This document shows positions 44,003 through 55,214 of a stretch of DNA of 64,000 nucleotides, piece after piece. The translations under genes and the position numbers were made by a program. Source of the DNA: Streptomyces sp. DH5 (GTDB lineage: Bacteria; Actinomycetota; Actinomycetes; Streptomycetales; Streptomycetaceae); NCBI RefSeq assembly GCF_020873915.1, contig NZ_JAHWGP010000003.1:186001-250000 (forward strand), written 5' to 3'. The notes under the pieces were generated by a model, which searched no databases, was not told the origin of the DNA, and saw only the letters and a list, made by a program, of their open reading frames with translations. Positions within the stretch are counted from its first letter, which is position 1. Each line of letters starts with the position of its first letter.

Positions 44003-44485
44003 TCAACCCAGATCGGGTGCGTGCATGGCGCGTACGCCCTCGATGTTGCCGTCCAGGTAGTGCCGCAGCGACAGCGGTACGAGATGGACGGAGGCGATGC
44101 CGACACGGGTGAACGGCACGTGGACGATCTCGTACTCACCGACGGGCTCGTCGATCTCCGGACCGTGCCGCAGCGACGGGTCCATGGATTCCAGGCGGCA
44201 CACGAAGAAGTGCTGCACCTTGACGCCGGTGGCACCGCCGTCCTCGCCGATGTGCTCAACGGTGTCGACGAAACAGGGCACCACGTCGGCGATCTTCGCG
44301 CCGAGTTCCTCGTACACCTCACGGTGCAGGGCGTCCACGACGGTCGAGTCCCCTGGTTCCACCCCGCCGCCGGGGGTGACCCAGTACGGGTCCATGCCGG
44401 GTTTGGTGCGCTTGATCAGAATCAGGTACTCGCCGTCCAGCAGAACGGCTCGGGCGGTGCGCTTGACCACGGGTCGGACGGTCAT
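44003..44485 (-). CDS. NUDIX hydrolase
   Basis: 160 residues. Nudix box G-x5-E-x7-REVYEELG in GGGVEPGDSTVVDALHREVY and EELGA (~38-60). MTVRPVVKRTARAVLLDGEY is the N-terminal strand region. Likely hydrolyses a nucleoside-diphosphate-linked compound; substrate not inferable. ATG 44485. Confidence 0.9.
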   Translation of the reverse strand: MTVRPVVKRTARAVLLDGEYLILIKRTKPGMDPYWVTPGGGVEPGDSTVVDALHREVYEELGAKIADVVPCFVDTVEHIGEDGGATGVKVQHFFVCRLESMDPSLRHGPEIDEPVGEYEIVHVPFTRVGIASVHLVPLSLRHYLDGNIEGVRAMHAPDLG

Positions 44486-44506
44486 GGGGAAAATGTGGCC
44501 CGGCTT

Positions 44507-44520
44507 GTTCCACGTGAAAC
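44507..44520. other. Variant parS site (one mismatch)
   Basis: GTTCCACGTGAAAC, one base from the core, 22 bases upstream of the NUDIX start and 52 bases past the LysR stop. Weaker candidate than the perfect sites. Confidence 0.6.
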
Positions 44521-44572
44521 ATCCCGCGGTGACCCAGGCCGGGCTCCCGTGAGAGGAGTCCGTCCCGACGGT

Positions 44573-45478
44573 TCAGGACCAGCCGCCGGCCGCCTGCTCC
44601 AGCCACTCGTGAGCCCGAGCGATGTGCGGCATCGCCAGGGTGCCGGCGCGGACCACCAGGAAATAGGTGCGCAGCGGGGGAATCGCCGGTTCGTGCAGGG
44701 CGACCACCTCCCCTTTCGCGAGCGCGGCCCTGCACAGGTAGCGGGGCAGCACCGCGAGGCCCGCTCCCGCGGTGGCGCAGGCCAGCACCGCGCGCAGATC
44801 CGGGACGACGACGGTGCCGGGGGCGGTCGGGCGGGAGTCGAAGACGGATGCCCAGTAGCGGGAGACGAACGGCAGTGACTCGTGGACCTCGACCACCGGG
44901 ATCCGTTCCAGGACCGGTGGGCCGGTCTCGTGGAATGTGCCGGAGCCGATTCGTTCGGCCCAGCGCGGAGCGGCGATCAGAACGTGTTCCTCGTCGCAGA
45001 GAGCGGTCGCCGAGAGCAGGGTCCCGCGTGGACGCGCCGTGCTGATGGCCAGATCGTGATGCCCGGCGGCAAGCCCTTCCAGCGTTTCCTCCGCGGTTCC
45101 GAAAGAGGCACGCAGGGCGAAACCCCGGCCGTCCTGCCCGGGCAGCTCCATCAGCGCGGGCAGCGCCCGCTCGGCGGTGAACTCCGGAGGGCCGGCCAGA
45201 TGCAGCGTCCGTAAGAAGGAGTCCTCCTCCACCCCGGACTCGGCTATCTCCACCAGGGCGTCGAGATGGGGAGCCGCCTTGTGGGCGAGCTCGTCCCCGA
45301 TGGTCGTCGGTGTCACACCGCGCGCCTGGCGCAGGAACAAGGGCCGTCCCAGCTGGCGCTCCAGCGTCCGTATCTGGGAGGTGACGGCCGGCTGGGAAAG
45401 ACCGAGCAGGGCGGCGGCACGAGTGAAGGAACCGGCCCGGTGCACGGTCACGAAGGTCCGCAGCAAGGCCAGATCCAC
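44573..45478 (-). CDS. LysR family transcriptional regulator
   Basis: 301 residues from GTG 45478 (GAGGAG 10 bases upstream). The N-terminal HTH is LLRTFVTVHRAGSFTRAAAL then SQPAVTSQIRTLERQLG. A periplasmic-binding-type effector domain follows (~90-300). It sits downstream of the PLP lyase/phosphatase genes, not divergent from them, so its target is unclear. Confidence 0.9.
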   Translation of the reverse strand: MDLALLRTFVTVHRAGSFTRAAALLGLSQPAVTSQIRTLERQLGRPLFLRQARGVTPTTIGDELAHKAAPHLDALVEIAESGVEEDSFLRTLHLAGPPEFTAERALPALMELPGQDGRGFALRASFGTAEETLEGLAAGHHDLAISTARPRGTLLSATALCDEEHVLIAAPRWAERIGSGTFHETGPPVLERIPVVEVHESLPFVSRYWASVFDSRPTAPGTVVVPDLRAVLACATAGAGLAVLPRYLCRAALAKGEVVALHEPAIPPLRTYFLVVRAGTLAMPHIARAHEWLEQAAGGWS

Positions 45479-45669
45479 GAAAAACACTCTCCTCGGTTCA
45501 GCCCCCGCCGCAGGCCCGGACCAGGCCAACGATAAATAAGTCGATAGGTCGCTGCCGCTACTGTGATTGGACACTGACACTGAGTCAACTAGCCTAGACC
45601 GCGCGGTTCTTCGCGCGCAGAACCGAGGACGGTCCGAGCCACGAGGGGGGAGGCTCGGGCCGTCCGCCG

Positions 45670-45695
45670 TGGGGCGCCGGAGGACCGGCGCCCCA
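45670..45695 (-). terminator. Terminator after the PLP lyase gene
   Basis: 11-base arms 45670-45680 and 45685-45695 with a 4-base loop, 13 bases beyond the stop codon. Confidence 0.75.
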
Positions 45696-45707
45696 CTGCC
45701 GGGGCCG

Positions 45708-46880
45708 TCAGGCGGCTGTTTCGTCCAGGGCGCGCAGCACGTCCGCCACCAGGTCCGCCGGATCCTCGGCGCCCACGGAGAAGCGGACGAAGCCCTCCGG
45801 CACCGCGTCCCCGCCCCAGCGTCCGCGCCGCTCGGCCGTGGACCGCACGCCGCCGAAACTCGTCGCGTCGTCCACCAGCCGCAGCGCGTCGAGGAAGCGG
45901 TCCGCTCGCGCGCGCGTGGGCAGCGTGAAGGACACCACGCACCCGTAGCGCCGCATCTGCAGCGATGCGGTCTTGTGCGAGGGATCCCCGGGCAGCCCCG
46001 GGTAGCGCAGGTCCGTCACCTCCGGCCGCTCCCGCAGCGCCCGGGCGAGCGTCAGAGCAGTGGCGTTCTGACGCTCGACCCGCAGCTGCAGCGTGGCGAT
46101 CGAGCGGTGCGCCAGCCAGGCCTCCATCGGCCCGGGGACCGCCCCGGCGATCTTGCGCCAGCGGCGGACGGCGTCCATGGCCTCGCCCTCGCGGCCCGTG
46201 ACGTACCCCAGGAGCACATCGCCGTGCCCGGTGAGCTGCTTGGTGCCGCTGGCCACCGCGAAGTCGGCGCCGAGCCCCAGTGGGAGCTGGCCGAGCGGTG
46301 TGGCGAGGGTGTTGTCCACGGCGACCAGGGCGCCCTGGGCGTGCGCCGCCTCGGCGAGCCGCCGTACGTCGCACACGTCCAGCCCCGGATTGGAAGGTGT
46401 CTCGATCCACAGCAGCTTCGCGCCGTCGAGGACCTCGAGCTGGGCGTCACCGCCCGTGGGCGCGGTGCGCACCTCGATGCCGTACGCCTCCAACTGGGCG
46501 CGCACCAGGGGCAGTGCCTGGTAGCCGTCGTCCGGCAGGACGACCGCGTCTCCGGCGCGCAGCTGGGAGAAGAGCACCGAGGAGATCGCGGCCATGCCCG
46601 AGGCGAACACCAGCGTCTCGACGTCGTCCCGCCCGGGAGCCTCCAGCTCGGTGATGGCCCGCTCGAGCAGCGTCCAGGTCGGATTCTCGTCCCTGCCGTA
46701 CGTGTACGGGCCGGTGGGGTCGCCCGGCAGATGGAAGTGGGCCGCGAACACGGGCCCGGGCAGGGTGGGCTCGTGCTTGACCGGTTCGGGCAGCCCGGCC
46801 CGCACCGCGCGGGTGCTGTCACCGGCCCCTCCGGGCACGACGGTGCCGTGGCCCTCGCCCGTCGACGTCGAATCGTTCAT
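45708..46880 (-). CDS. Cystathionine gamma-lyase/synthase family PLP enzyme
   Basis: 390 residues, Cys/Met metabolism PLP family. PLP-binding lysine in SGTKQLTGHGD; substrate-region motifs YTYGRDENPTWTLLERAI and FASGMAAISSVLF; ETPSNPGLDVCD before the lysine. Gamma-lyase versus gamma-synthase activity is not resolved. ATG 46880 overlaps the phosphatase stop (ATGA). Confidence 0.92.
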   Translation of the reverse strand: MNDSTSTGEGHGTVVPGGAGDSTRAVRAGLPEPVKHEPTLPGPVFAAHFHLPGDPTGPYTYGRDENPTWTLLERAITELEAPGRDDVETLVFASGMAAISSVLFSQLRAGDAVVLPDDGYQALPLVRAQLEAYGIEVRTAPTGGDAQLEVLDGAKLLWIETPSNPGLDVCDVRRLAEAAHAQGALVAVDNTLATPLGQLPLGLGADFAVASGTKQLTGHGDVLLGYVTGREGEAMDAVRRWRKIAGAVPGPMEAWLAHRSIATLQLRVERQNATALTLARALRERPEVTDLRYPGLPGDPSHKTASLQMRRYGCVVSFTLPTRARADRFLDALRLVDDATSFGGVRSTAERRGRWGGDAVPEGFVRFSVGAEDPADLVADVLRALDETAA

Positions 46881-47368
46881 GGAGCCTGTCCTTCCACGTG
46901 CTCGCGTACCGCGGCGAGCAGTCCGGTGCTCGCCGCCTCCACCATCTCAAGACATGCGTCGAAACCGTCCGGACCGCCGTAGTAGGGATCCGGTACGTCG
47001 AGGTCGTCACCGGAGGCGGGGTCGTACGAACGCAGCAGACGCACCTTGTCCGCGTCCCGTTCCGTGGGGGCCAGACGCCGCAGCGCCCCGCGGTGGCTCT
47101 CGTCGAGAGCGACGACGAGGTCCAGGCGGGCGAACCAGGCGGGATCGAATTTCCGGGCCGTGTGGTCGGCACCGTAGCCGTGCTCGAGCAGCACGGTCTC
47201 CGTGCGGGGGTCGGCGCCCTCGCCCTCGTGCCAGCCGCCCGTGCCGGCGCTGTCCACCTCGACCACTGTGTCGAGCCCCGCCTCCGCCACGCGCGCGCGG
47301 AAGACGGACTCGGCCATCGGAGAGCGGCAGATGTTGCCGGTGCAGACGAAACAGACGCGGTAGGTCAT
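46877..47368 (-). CDS. Low-molecular-weight protein-tyrosine phosphatase
   Basis: 163 residues from ATG 47368. Catalytic P-loop CTGNICRS (Cys9, Arg15) and the general-acid DPYYGG motif (VPDPYYGGPDGFD). Stops and starts overlap by 4 bases on both sides (holin-family gene upstream, PLP lyase downstream), implying a translationally coupled trio. Confidence 0.95.
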   Translation of the reverse strand: MTYRVCFVCTGNICRSPMAESVFRARVAEAGLDTVVEVDSAGTGGWHEGEGADPRTETVLLEHGYGADHTARKFDPAWFARLDLVVALDESHRGALRRLAPTERDADKVRLLRSYDPASGDDLDVPDPYYGGPDGFDACLEMVEAASTGLLAAVREHVEGQAP

Positions 47369-47751
47369 CGCCCTCGGTCCCCGTCGGGCAGCACGACGTT
47401 GAGCGCCCAGGAGACGACGGAGATGATCAGACCGCCCAGCACGGCCGTCCAGAATCCCTCCACGTGGAAACTGAGGTCGAACAGGTCGGCGAGCCAGGAG
47501 GTGAGCAGCAGCATCAGGGCGTTCACCACCAGGGTGAACAGTCCGAGGGTCAGTACGAGAAGAGGGAGGCTGAGCAGCTTCACGACCGGCTTGACCAGGA
47601 CGTTCACCAGGCCGAAGATCAGAGCGACCAGGAGCAGGGTGCCGATCTCCTTGCCCGTGCTGTCGCCGGTGAGGGTGATCTTGTCGAGCAGCCACACCGC
47701 TACGGCCAGGGCACCCGCGTTGGCGATCGTCTTGACTAGGAAATTCATCAT
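47365..47751 (-). CDS. Phage holin family IV / YkvA-like small membrane protein
   Basis: 128 residues with four membrane segments: TIANAGALAVAVWLLDKI, IGTLLLVALIFGLVNVLV, LLSLPLLVLTLGLFTLVVNA and FWTAVLGGLIISVVSWALNV. This is the pattern of the chromosomal phage-holin-family protein found in many actinobacteria. No lysis gene is nearby, so a prophage role is unlikely. Overlaps the phosphatase start. Confidence 0.88.
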   Translation of the reverse strand: MMNFLVKTIANAGALAVAVWLLDKITLTGDSTGKEIGTLLLVALIFGLVNVLVKPVVKLLSLPLLVLTLGLFTLVVNALMLLLTSWLADLFDLSFHVEGFWTAVLGGLIISVVSWALNVVLPDGDRGR

Positions 47752-47805
47752 GTGTCTGATCGTGACAGACACGATCGGGCTCGAGGCAGGGGCGGGGACC
47801 AGGAG

Positions 47806-48123
47806 ATGAAGGCATTCCGGCTGGACGAACTGGAGGCGGAACGCGCCGCCAACGACGGGGCGTACCTGCAGTTCCTTCGGGAGCGGAACATGTCGGTCGG
47901 CCTCTACGCCCTGGACGCCGGTGTCCCGGATCCGCAGCAGCCGCACAACCAGGACGAGGTGTACTTCGTCGTCAGCGGCCGGGCGTCGATCACCGTGGGC
48001 ATGGAGACCACGCAGGTGGCACGCGGCAGCGTGGTCTACGTACCGGCGGGGGTGGCCCACAAGTTCCACCACATCAGTGAGGACCTGCGGGTTCTGGTGG
48101 TGTTCTCTCCCCCCGAGAGCTGA
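47806..48123 (+). CDS. Cupin domain protein
   Basis: 105 residues from ATG 47806; single cupin barrel with HNQDEVYFVVSGRASITVG (motif 1, His and Glu metal ligands) and VVYVPAGVAHKFHHI (motif 2, His). Metal-dependent enzyme or sensor of unknown substrate. Divergent from the holin-family gene. Confidence 0.9.
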   Translation: MKAFRLDELEAERAANDGAYLQFLRERNMSVGLYALDAGVPDPQQPHNQDEVYFVVSGRASITVGMETTQVARGSVVYVPAGVAHKFHHISEDLRVLVVFSPPES

Positions 48124-48269
48124 GCAGGCACCGCGGGTTCCCTAGGGGATCGGTCAGGGGAGGACAAGGGGTCCGGAGCCCCCGCAGGACCACGCGTCGC
48201 CCTAGCATCAAGTGCAGGACATCATGGACGATCCGGCACCGGACCGGCGGAGAGACAAGGACGAGGGCG

Positions 48270-48482
48270 ATGCGAGAGATCTTCACGGGACTGCCGTGGT
48301 GGGTGAAGTGGATCGCGGTGCCGGTCATCGCCCTGGTGGTGTTCGGCGGACTGATAGCGAGCGTGGTCGGTTTCGTGATCGGTCTGCTCTTCAAGCTGCT
48401 GGTGTTCGTGGCGCTGGTCGGCGGACTGATCTACGTCGTGCGCAAGTTCATGTCGAGTTCCTCGTCGCGCGGCGACTGGTGA
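48270..48482 (+). CDS. DUF5326 family small membrane protein
   Basis: 70 residues. IFTGLPWWVKWIAVPVIALV then LIASVVGFVIGLLFKLLVF predict two membrane helices, ending VRKFMSSSSSRGDW. Matches the Streptomyces-restricted DUF5326 family; function unknown. GGACGAGG upstream of ATG 48270. Confidence 0.9.
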   Translation: MREIFTGLPWWVKWIAVPVIALVVFGGLIASVVGFVIGLLFKLLVFVALVGGLIYVVRKFMSSSSSRGDW

Positions 48483-48669
48483 GCCGAGGGCGATGAGTGG
48501 GGCGGTAGCGGGAAGCGCCGGTTCCCTCGGGCGGGGTAAGTTTTCCCTACAGGGTGTATGCGTGGGGTGACAGCCCGTTAGAGTCCGGAACTCGTCGCGG
48601 GGACGGTCCCCGCGAGCGGCGATCCCCCACCCCGTGTTCCCGCACGGGCTGCCCCCTCGCGTTTCGGGA

Positions 48670-49503
48670 GTGACCTTGGCCACGACTGGCACCTCCGCCC
48701 ATCTGACCGCGGTCCCCCCGCAGCCCCGTTCCCCGGTGCCACCACCGCCCCCGCCCACCGCGACCCTCATCGGCTCCGTGCAGCGCGCCGTGCGCCTGCT
48801 GGAGACCGTTGCCGGACATACCTACGGGGCCCCCGCCAAACAGCTGGCCAGGGAGACCGGGCTCGCCCTCCCCACTACGTACCACCTGCTGCGTACCCTC
48901 GTTCATGAGGGCTATCTGCGCCGCGACAAGGGGCTGTTCTTCCTGGGAGAAGCGGCCGAGCGGCTGAGCGGCAGCGGAGACCGGCAGAAACGTCGCAGCA
49001 AGGTCGTCGACACCCTCGCCCGCTGGCGGGACGCCATCGGTGTTCCCGTGTACTACGCGGTGTACCGCGAGGGTGAGATCGAGGTCCTCTGCGTCTCCGA
49101 CACTCCGGGCAACCCCGCGGTCGAGGAATGGGCCGACTTCCGGGAGACGGGCCACGCCCACGCCATCGGGCAGTGCCTGCTCGCCCAGCTCGACGGGGCG
49201 GCCCGCCGTGACCACCTGAGCCGCTATCCCGTGCGGCCCGTCACGCCGTACACCGTGCGCGACGACCACGACCTGCTCAGACGTCTGGACCGGACCCGGC
49301 GCATGGAACTGGTGACGGAACGCCAGGAGTACGCGCTGGGAGCGGTGTGCGCGGCCATCCCGATCACCGTCGGCGCCACTGCGGCGTCGCTGGCCATCTC
49401 CCTGCCCGCACACCAGGCCGACCGGCTCCTCCCCGCGGCCCAGCGTTTCCAGGCCGAACTGGGCCGCATGCTGGGATCGTTCGCGCTGTCTATCAGTATC
49501 TGA
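48670..49503 (+). CDS. ssgR: IclR-type regulator SsgR, activator of ssgA
   Basis: 277 residues from GTG 48670 (TTG 48676 is possible). The N-terminal winged helix SVQRAVRLLETVAGHTYGAP then LARETGLALPTTYHLLRTLV is followed by the IclR effector domain (YYAVYREGEIEVLCVSD). Direct adjacency to ssgA identifies it as SsgR, which switches on ssgA in S. coelicolor. Confidence 0.92.
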   Translation: MTLATTGTSAHLTAVPPQPRSPVPPPPPPTATLIGSVQRAVRLLETVAGHTYGAPAKQLARETGLALPTTYHLLRTLVHEGYLRRDKGLFFLGEAAERLSGSGDRQKRRSKVVDTLARWRDAIGVPVYYAVYREGEIEVLCVSDTPGNPAVEEWADFRETGHAHAIGQCLLAQLDGAARRDHLSRYPVRPVTPYTVRDDHDLLRRLDRTRRMELVTERQEYALGAVCAAIPITVGATAASLAISLPAHQADRLLPAAQRFQAELGRMLGSFALSISI

Positions 49504-49601
49504 AAACTCACTCCTTGTGATCTGGTGTGCACTTTCAGCAAGATTTCATGTGGTGTCAGAGTTCATGCCCGGCCAGTCCGCGGCGAATGACGGGGTAGGC
49601 G

Positions 49602-50036
49602 ATGCGCGAATCCGTACAGGCAGAGGTCATGATGAGCTTTCTCGTGTCGGAGGAGCTGTCCTTCCGTATCCCGGTGGAGCTGCGTTACGACACCTGCGAT
49701 CCCTACGCTGTGCGTCTGACCTTCCACCTGCCCGGGGACGCGCCTGTGACCTGGACCTTCGGCCGCGAGCTGCTCATCGACGGCGTGGGCCGACCGTGCG
49801 GTGAGGGGGACGTGCGGGTCTCGCCGGTCGATCCCGACATGCTGGGCGAGGTGCTGATTCGGCTTCAGGTCGGCGGCGACCAGGCACTGTTCCGCTCGTC
49901 GACCGCGCCGCTCGTGGCCTTCCTCGACCGCACCGACAAGCTGGTACCGCTGGGCCAGGAAGGAGCGCTCGCCGACTTCGACGCCCATCTCGACGACGCG
50001 CTGGACCGGATCCTGGCGGAGCAGAGCGCCGGCTGA
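49602..50036 (+). CDS. ssgA: Sporulation- and morphogenesis-related protein SsgA
   Basis: 144 residues (MRESVQAEVMMSFLVSEELS). SALP-family protein that stimulates septation and marks division and branching sites in Streptomyces; it works with SsgB to recruit FtsZ. Core motifs DPYAVRLTFHLPGDAPVTW and FLDRTDKLVPLGQEG are diagnostic of SsgA. ATG 49629 or 49632 are alternative starts. 98 bases after ssgR. Confidence 0.95.
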   Translation: MRESVQAEVMMSFLVSEELSFRIPVELRYDTCDPYAVRLTFHLPGDAPVTWTFGRELLIDGVGRPCGEGDVRVSPVDPDMLGEVLIRLQVGGDQALFRSSTAPLVAFLDRTDKLVPLGQEGALADFDAHLDDALDRILAEQSAG

Positions 50037-50080
50037 AGCGTTCCTCCGGAGAGCCGGTGGCGGACGCTTCAGCCGGCGCT
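50025..50080. terminator. Terminator of ssgA (convergent with YibE/F)
   Basis: Perfect 17-base arms 50025-50041 and 50064-50080 with a 22-base loop. The left arm overlaps the last codons of ssgA. Confidence 0.8.
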
Positions 50081-50100
50081 CCGCCCCCAGCTCGTGGTCC

Positions 50101-51537
50101 TCAGCGCTTACGGCGCCTGCCCCTGCCACCGCGTCCCGCGGCCGACCGGGCATCCGGAACCTGACCGCGTACCCGCGCGGGCTCCTGGCGCTGGGTCCGC
50201 GCGGGTGTCCGTGCTGCCGGGCGGTCGGCCGCGACCATCAGCGCGGCCAGTGCGGTGGTGACCGGCACCGAGGCGACCAGGCCGATCGAGCCGATCAGGG
50301 TGCGTACGATCTCCTCCGCCACCAGTTCGCTGTTGGCGACCGTCCCCACGCTGCTCTGCGCGATGGAGAACAGCAACAGCAGGGGCAGGGCGGCACCCGC
50401 GTAGGCGAGGACCAGGGTGTTGACCACGGACGCGATGTGATCGCGGCCGATACGGATGCCCGCGCGGTACAGCCCGCGCCGCCCCAGCGAGGGATTGGCC
50501 TCGTGCAGTTCCCATACCGCCGACGTCTGCGTGACCGTCACGTCGTCGAGGACGCCGAGCGACCCGATGATGACACCGGCCAGCAGCAGGCCGCTCATGT
50601 CGATCCCGGGGAACAGCCCGTGGATCAGACCGGTGTTGTCGTCGGTGTTGCCGGTGAGCGCGGCCCAGCCGATGAACACCGACCCCAGGACGCCGATCAG
50701 CAGCAACGAGATGAGCGTGCCGAGCACCGCCACCGAGGTGCGTGCAGAGAACCCGTGACACAGATACAGGGCGAGCAACATGATCAGACTCGCGCCCACC
50801 ACCGCCACGATTAGGGGGTTCGAGCCCTGAAGGATGGCCGGCAGGATGAAGAAGTTCAGCACCAGGAAGCTGACCGCGAGGGCGACGAGGGCCATGACAC
50901 CGCGCAGCCGTCCCACGGCCACGACGGCGAGCGCGAAGACGCCGGCGAGCAGTGCCAGCGGGAAGCGCCGGTTCACGTCGGTGACCGAGTACTGCAGGTC
51001 CGCGGGCGCCGAGGGCTCGTAGGCGACCACGACCTCCTGACCCTGTTCCAGCTGACGGGACTGGTCCGGCTGCACGATCTCGTTGAACGTGCGGCCCTTG
51101 TCGTTGCCTGTGTCGACGCGGATCGTCGCCTTCTTGCAGGTGCCCTCGGCCTGCTGCTGGGCGGAGGAACCCTCGGCGGTGGAGGTGTCACCGGTCGGGA
51201 CGCCTCCGGAGGCGTTCACGGACTGACAGCTCACCTCCACCACCTTGGTGACCGTGGCGTGCTCCGTCTGCCGGTCGAATCCGACGCCGGTGCGTTCATG
51301 AGCCGGTGCACCGCTCGGCCACAGCACGGCGAGGGCGATCAGTACCGCCGCGGCGAACGGGATGAGGATCGCCGCGATGACCTTGCGCAGATGCCGGGAG
51401 ACCGGCGCTGCCGGGCCGTGGCTGTGGCTGTGCCCATGGCCGTGCGCGTGCCCCTGTCCGGGACCGTGCCCGTGTCCGGCGCCGTCGCCGTGTGGTGGTT
51501 CGGGTGGTGGATACGCGGGAGGCTGAGTCGGCGTCAC
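50101..51537 (-). CDS. YibE/F family membrane protein with His-rich N-terminus
   Basis: 478 residues. An N-terminal cytoplasmic segment carries about 12 His residues in alternating Gly/His/Ser repeats (GHGHGPGQGHAHGHGHSHSHG), then a membrane helix (~50-72). An extracytoplasmic domain follows, then 6-7 membrane segments of the YibE/F domain (VMALVALAVSFLVLNFFI, GSLGVLDDVTVTQTSAVWEL). The C-terminal tail is basic. Function unknown; the His-rich part suggests metal binding. Confidence 0.88.
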   Translation of the reverse strand: MTPTQPPAYPPPEPPHGDGAGHGHGPGQGHAHGHGHSHSHGPAAPVSRHLRKVIAAILIPFAAAVLIALAVLWPSGAPAHERTGVGFDRQTEHATVTKVVEVSCQSVNASGGVPTGDTSTAEGSSAQQQAEGTCKKATIRVDTGNDKGRTFNEIVQPDQSRQLEQGQEVVVAYEPSAPADLQYSVTDVNRRFPLALLAGVFALAVVAVGRLRGVMALVALAVSFLVLNFFILPAILQGSNPLIVAVVGASLIMLLALYLCHGFSARTSVAVLGTLISLLLIGVLGSVFIGWAALTGNTDDNTGLIHGLFPGIDMSGLLLAGVIIGSLGVLDDVTVTQTSAVWELHEANPSLGRRGLYRAGIRIGRDHIASVVNTLVLAYAGAALPLLLLFSIAQSSVGTVANSELVAEEIVRTLIGSIGLVASVPVTTALAALMVAADRPAARTPARTQRQEPARVRGQVPDARSAAGRGGRGRRRKR

Positions 51538-51617
51538 GGCTCGATCATCGCAAGAACGTCGAGGGCCCTCTGTTCACCGCGCCAGAAAGGACGCTAGCGT
51601 GGTGGCACCTTTTGTAC

Positions 51618-53609
<1,992 letters not shown>

Positions 53610-53621
53610 GGGCGTCCGTCG

Positions 53622-53654
53622 CGGGAGCGGTGTTCGTGGTGGATGCCGCTCCCG
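53622..53654 (+). terminator. Terminator after thiC
   Basis: 9-base arms 53622-53630 and 53646-53654 with a 15-base loop, 13 bases past the thiC stop. Confidence 0.55.
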
Positions 53655-53701
53655 TGAGGGGCTTTCTCGTGTTCGGCGGGATGGGTGGGCAGACTGGGCT
53701 C

Positions 53702-55093
53702 ATGACAGCGAGTCCGATGAGCAAAGGGTCCAATCGTCCCGTCGATGCCTCCGTGGTGCGTGCCGAGCTCGCCTGGAGGGCCGGTGCCGGCGTGCCGGAC
53801 ATCGACGCCTCGGCGTTGCTGCTCACCGAGGCGGGGCGGGTGCGGGACGACGGCGACTTCGTCTTCTACAACCAGCCTCGGCACACGTCCGGTGCCGTGA
53901 CGCATCTGGGCAAGCGGAGTGCGGCCGGTGCCTCGACGGACACCCTGGAGGTGAACCTGGGCGCGGTCGATCCGGCCGTCGAACGGATCGCGCTGTGCGC
54001 CTCGGCCGACGGCGGGACGTTCGGCCAGGTACCGGGGCTCGTGCTCCGGCTGTTCGACGCGGGTACGGGGAGCGAGCTTGCGCGGTTCGACATGGCGGCG
54101 GGGACCGAGACCGCCTTCATCGGCGGCGAGTTGTACCGCCGGCAGGGGAAGTGGAAGTTCCGTGCGGTGGGACAGGGGTACGCCGCCGGGCTGGCCGGGC
54201 TGGCCACGGACTTCGGCATCACCGTCGACGAGCCCGCCCCGACGATCGCCCCGCCGCCTGCCGTGACCGTGGCCCCGCCGCCTCCGCCCGTCGCCCCGGC
54301 ACCGACGCCCGCCGCCCCGGTGCCCGGCGCCCGGCTGTCCAAGGGCGAGGAGCGTCTGCCCGTCGACATGCGCAAGCGGTTGTCGCTGCGCAAGGAACAG
54401 GTGGCGGTCAGTCTGCGCAAGCACGGTGCCGCCCATGTCACCGCTCGCGTCGTCCTCGTACTGGATGCCTCCGGGTCCATGTCGTTCCTGTACTCCAGGG
54501 GCGTCGTGTCCGACGTCGTCGAACGGATGGCCGCGGTCGCGGCGCAACTGGACGACGACGGGGAGATGCAGGCCTGGACGTTCGCCTCGAATCCGGCCCG
54601 GCTGCCGGATCTGCGGCTCGGTGAGCTTCCCGAGTGGCTGCGGCTGCATGTGCGGGTGGGGGAGGTGGGACTCTTCCGGCGCGGGCGGAAGAAGGGGCTG
54701 GATCCGAGCCAGGTCGACATGCGGGACGTCGGGATCCAGAACGAGGAGCAGAAGGTCATCGCCGAGGTGCGCGCGTTCGTGCGCGACCATCCGGCGTCCG
54801 CTCCGACGCTCGTGCTGTTCTTCTCGGACGGCGGGGTCTACCGCAACAAGGAGATCGAACGGGAACTGCGTGAGGCGGTGGAGGAGCCCGTCTTCTGGCA
54901 GTTCGTGGGTCTGGGCAAGTCCAACTACGGCGTGCTGGAGCGGTTCGACACGCTGCCCGGACGCCGTGTCGACAATGTCGGTTTCTTCGCCGTCGACGAC
55001 ATCAGCACCGTGCCGGACCCGGAGCTGTACGACCGTCTCCTGTCCGAGTTCCCGCTGTGGATCACTGCGGCGGGGCGTGCGGGCATCCTCTGA
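53702..55093 (+). CDS. TerD domain plus von Willebrand factor A domain protein
   Basis: 463 residues. N-terminal TerD-like domain (~1-170: [37 protein letters not shown], the calcium-type [19 protein letters not shown]). Pro/Ala linker ~180-215. C-terminal VWA domain with MIDAS motif DASGSMS and [10 protein letters not shown], ~250-463. Such TerD-VWA fusions belong to tellurite-resistance/chemical-stress clusters; no other ter gene is here. Start ATG 53702, ATG 53717 also possible. Confidence 0.85.
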   Translation: MTASPMSKGSNRPVDASVVRAELAWRAGAGVPDIDASALLLTEAGRVRDDGDFVFYNQPRHTSGAVTHLGKRSAAGASTDTLEVNLGAVDPAVERIALCASADGGTFGQVPGLVLRLFDAGTGSELARFDMAAGTETAFIGGELYRRQGKWKFRAVGQGYAAGLAGLATDFGITVDEPAPTIAPPPAVTVAPPPPPVAPAPTPAAPVPGARLSKGEERLPVDMRKRLSLRKEQVAVSLRKHGAAHVTARVVLVLDASGSMSFLYSRGVVSDVVERMAAVAAQLDDDGEMQAWTFASNPARLPDLRLGELPEWLRLHVRVGEVGLFRRGRKKGLDPSQVDMRDVGIQNEEQKVIAEVRAFVRDHPASAPTLVLFFSDGGVYRNKEIERELREAVEEPVFWQFVGLGKSNYGVLERFDTLPGRRVDNVGFFAVDDISTVPDPELYDRLLSEFPLWITAAGRAGIL

Positions 55094-55115
55094 GAGCCGG
55101 GCCGCCGGAAGCGGA

Positions 55116-55150
55116 CGGGACCGGGGCCCCGGTGTCCGGCCCGTCCCGGC
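55116..55150. terminator. Possible terminator between TerD-VWA and leftward membrane gene
   Basis: Contains the 14-base perfect palindrome ACCGGGGCCCCGGT (55120-55133) with flanking GACGGG/CCCGTC that can extend the stem with a bulge, in a convergent junction. Confidence 0.45.
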
Positions 55151-55214
55151 TCGCGCCCCCGGAACGAGGAGCGCAAGCCGACGGACGGGCCACCCCCGAG
55201 CCCGGCTGCCCGGC

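Noticed and set aside
47456-47472. Partial parS-like CACGTGGAAA in the holin-family gene
   Set aside because: Only part of the core and not symmetric.
47365-47751. Holin-family gene as sign of a prophage
   Set aside because: No endolysin, integrase or structural phage genes nearby; such chromosomal proteins are widespread.
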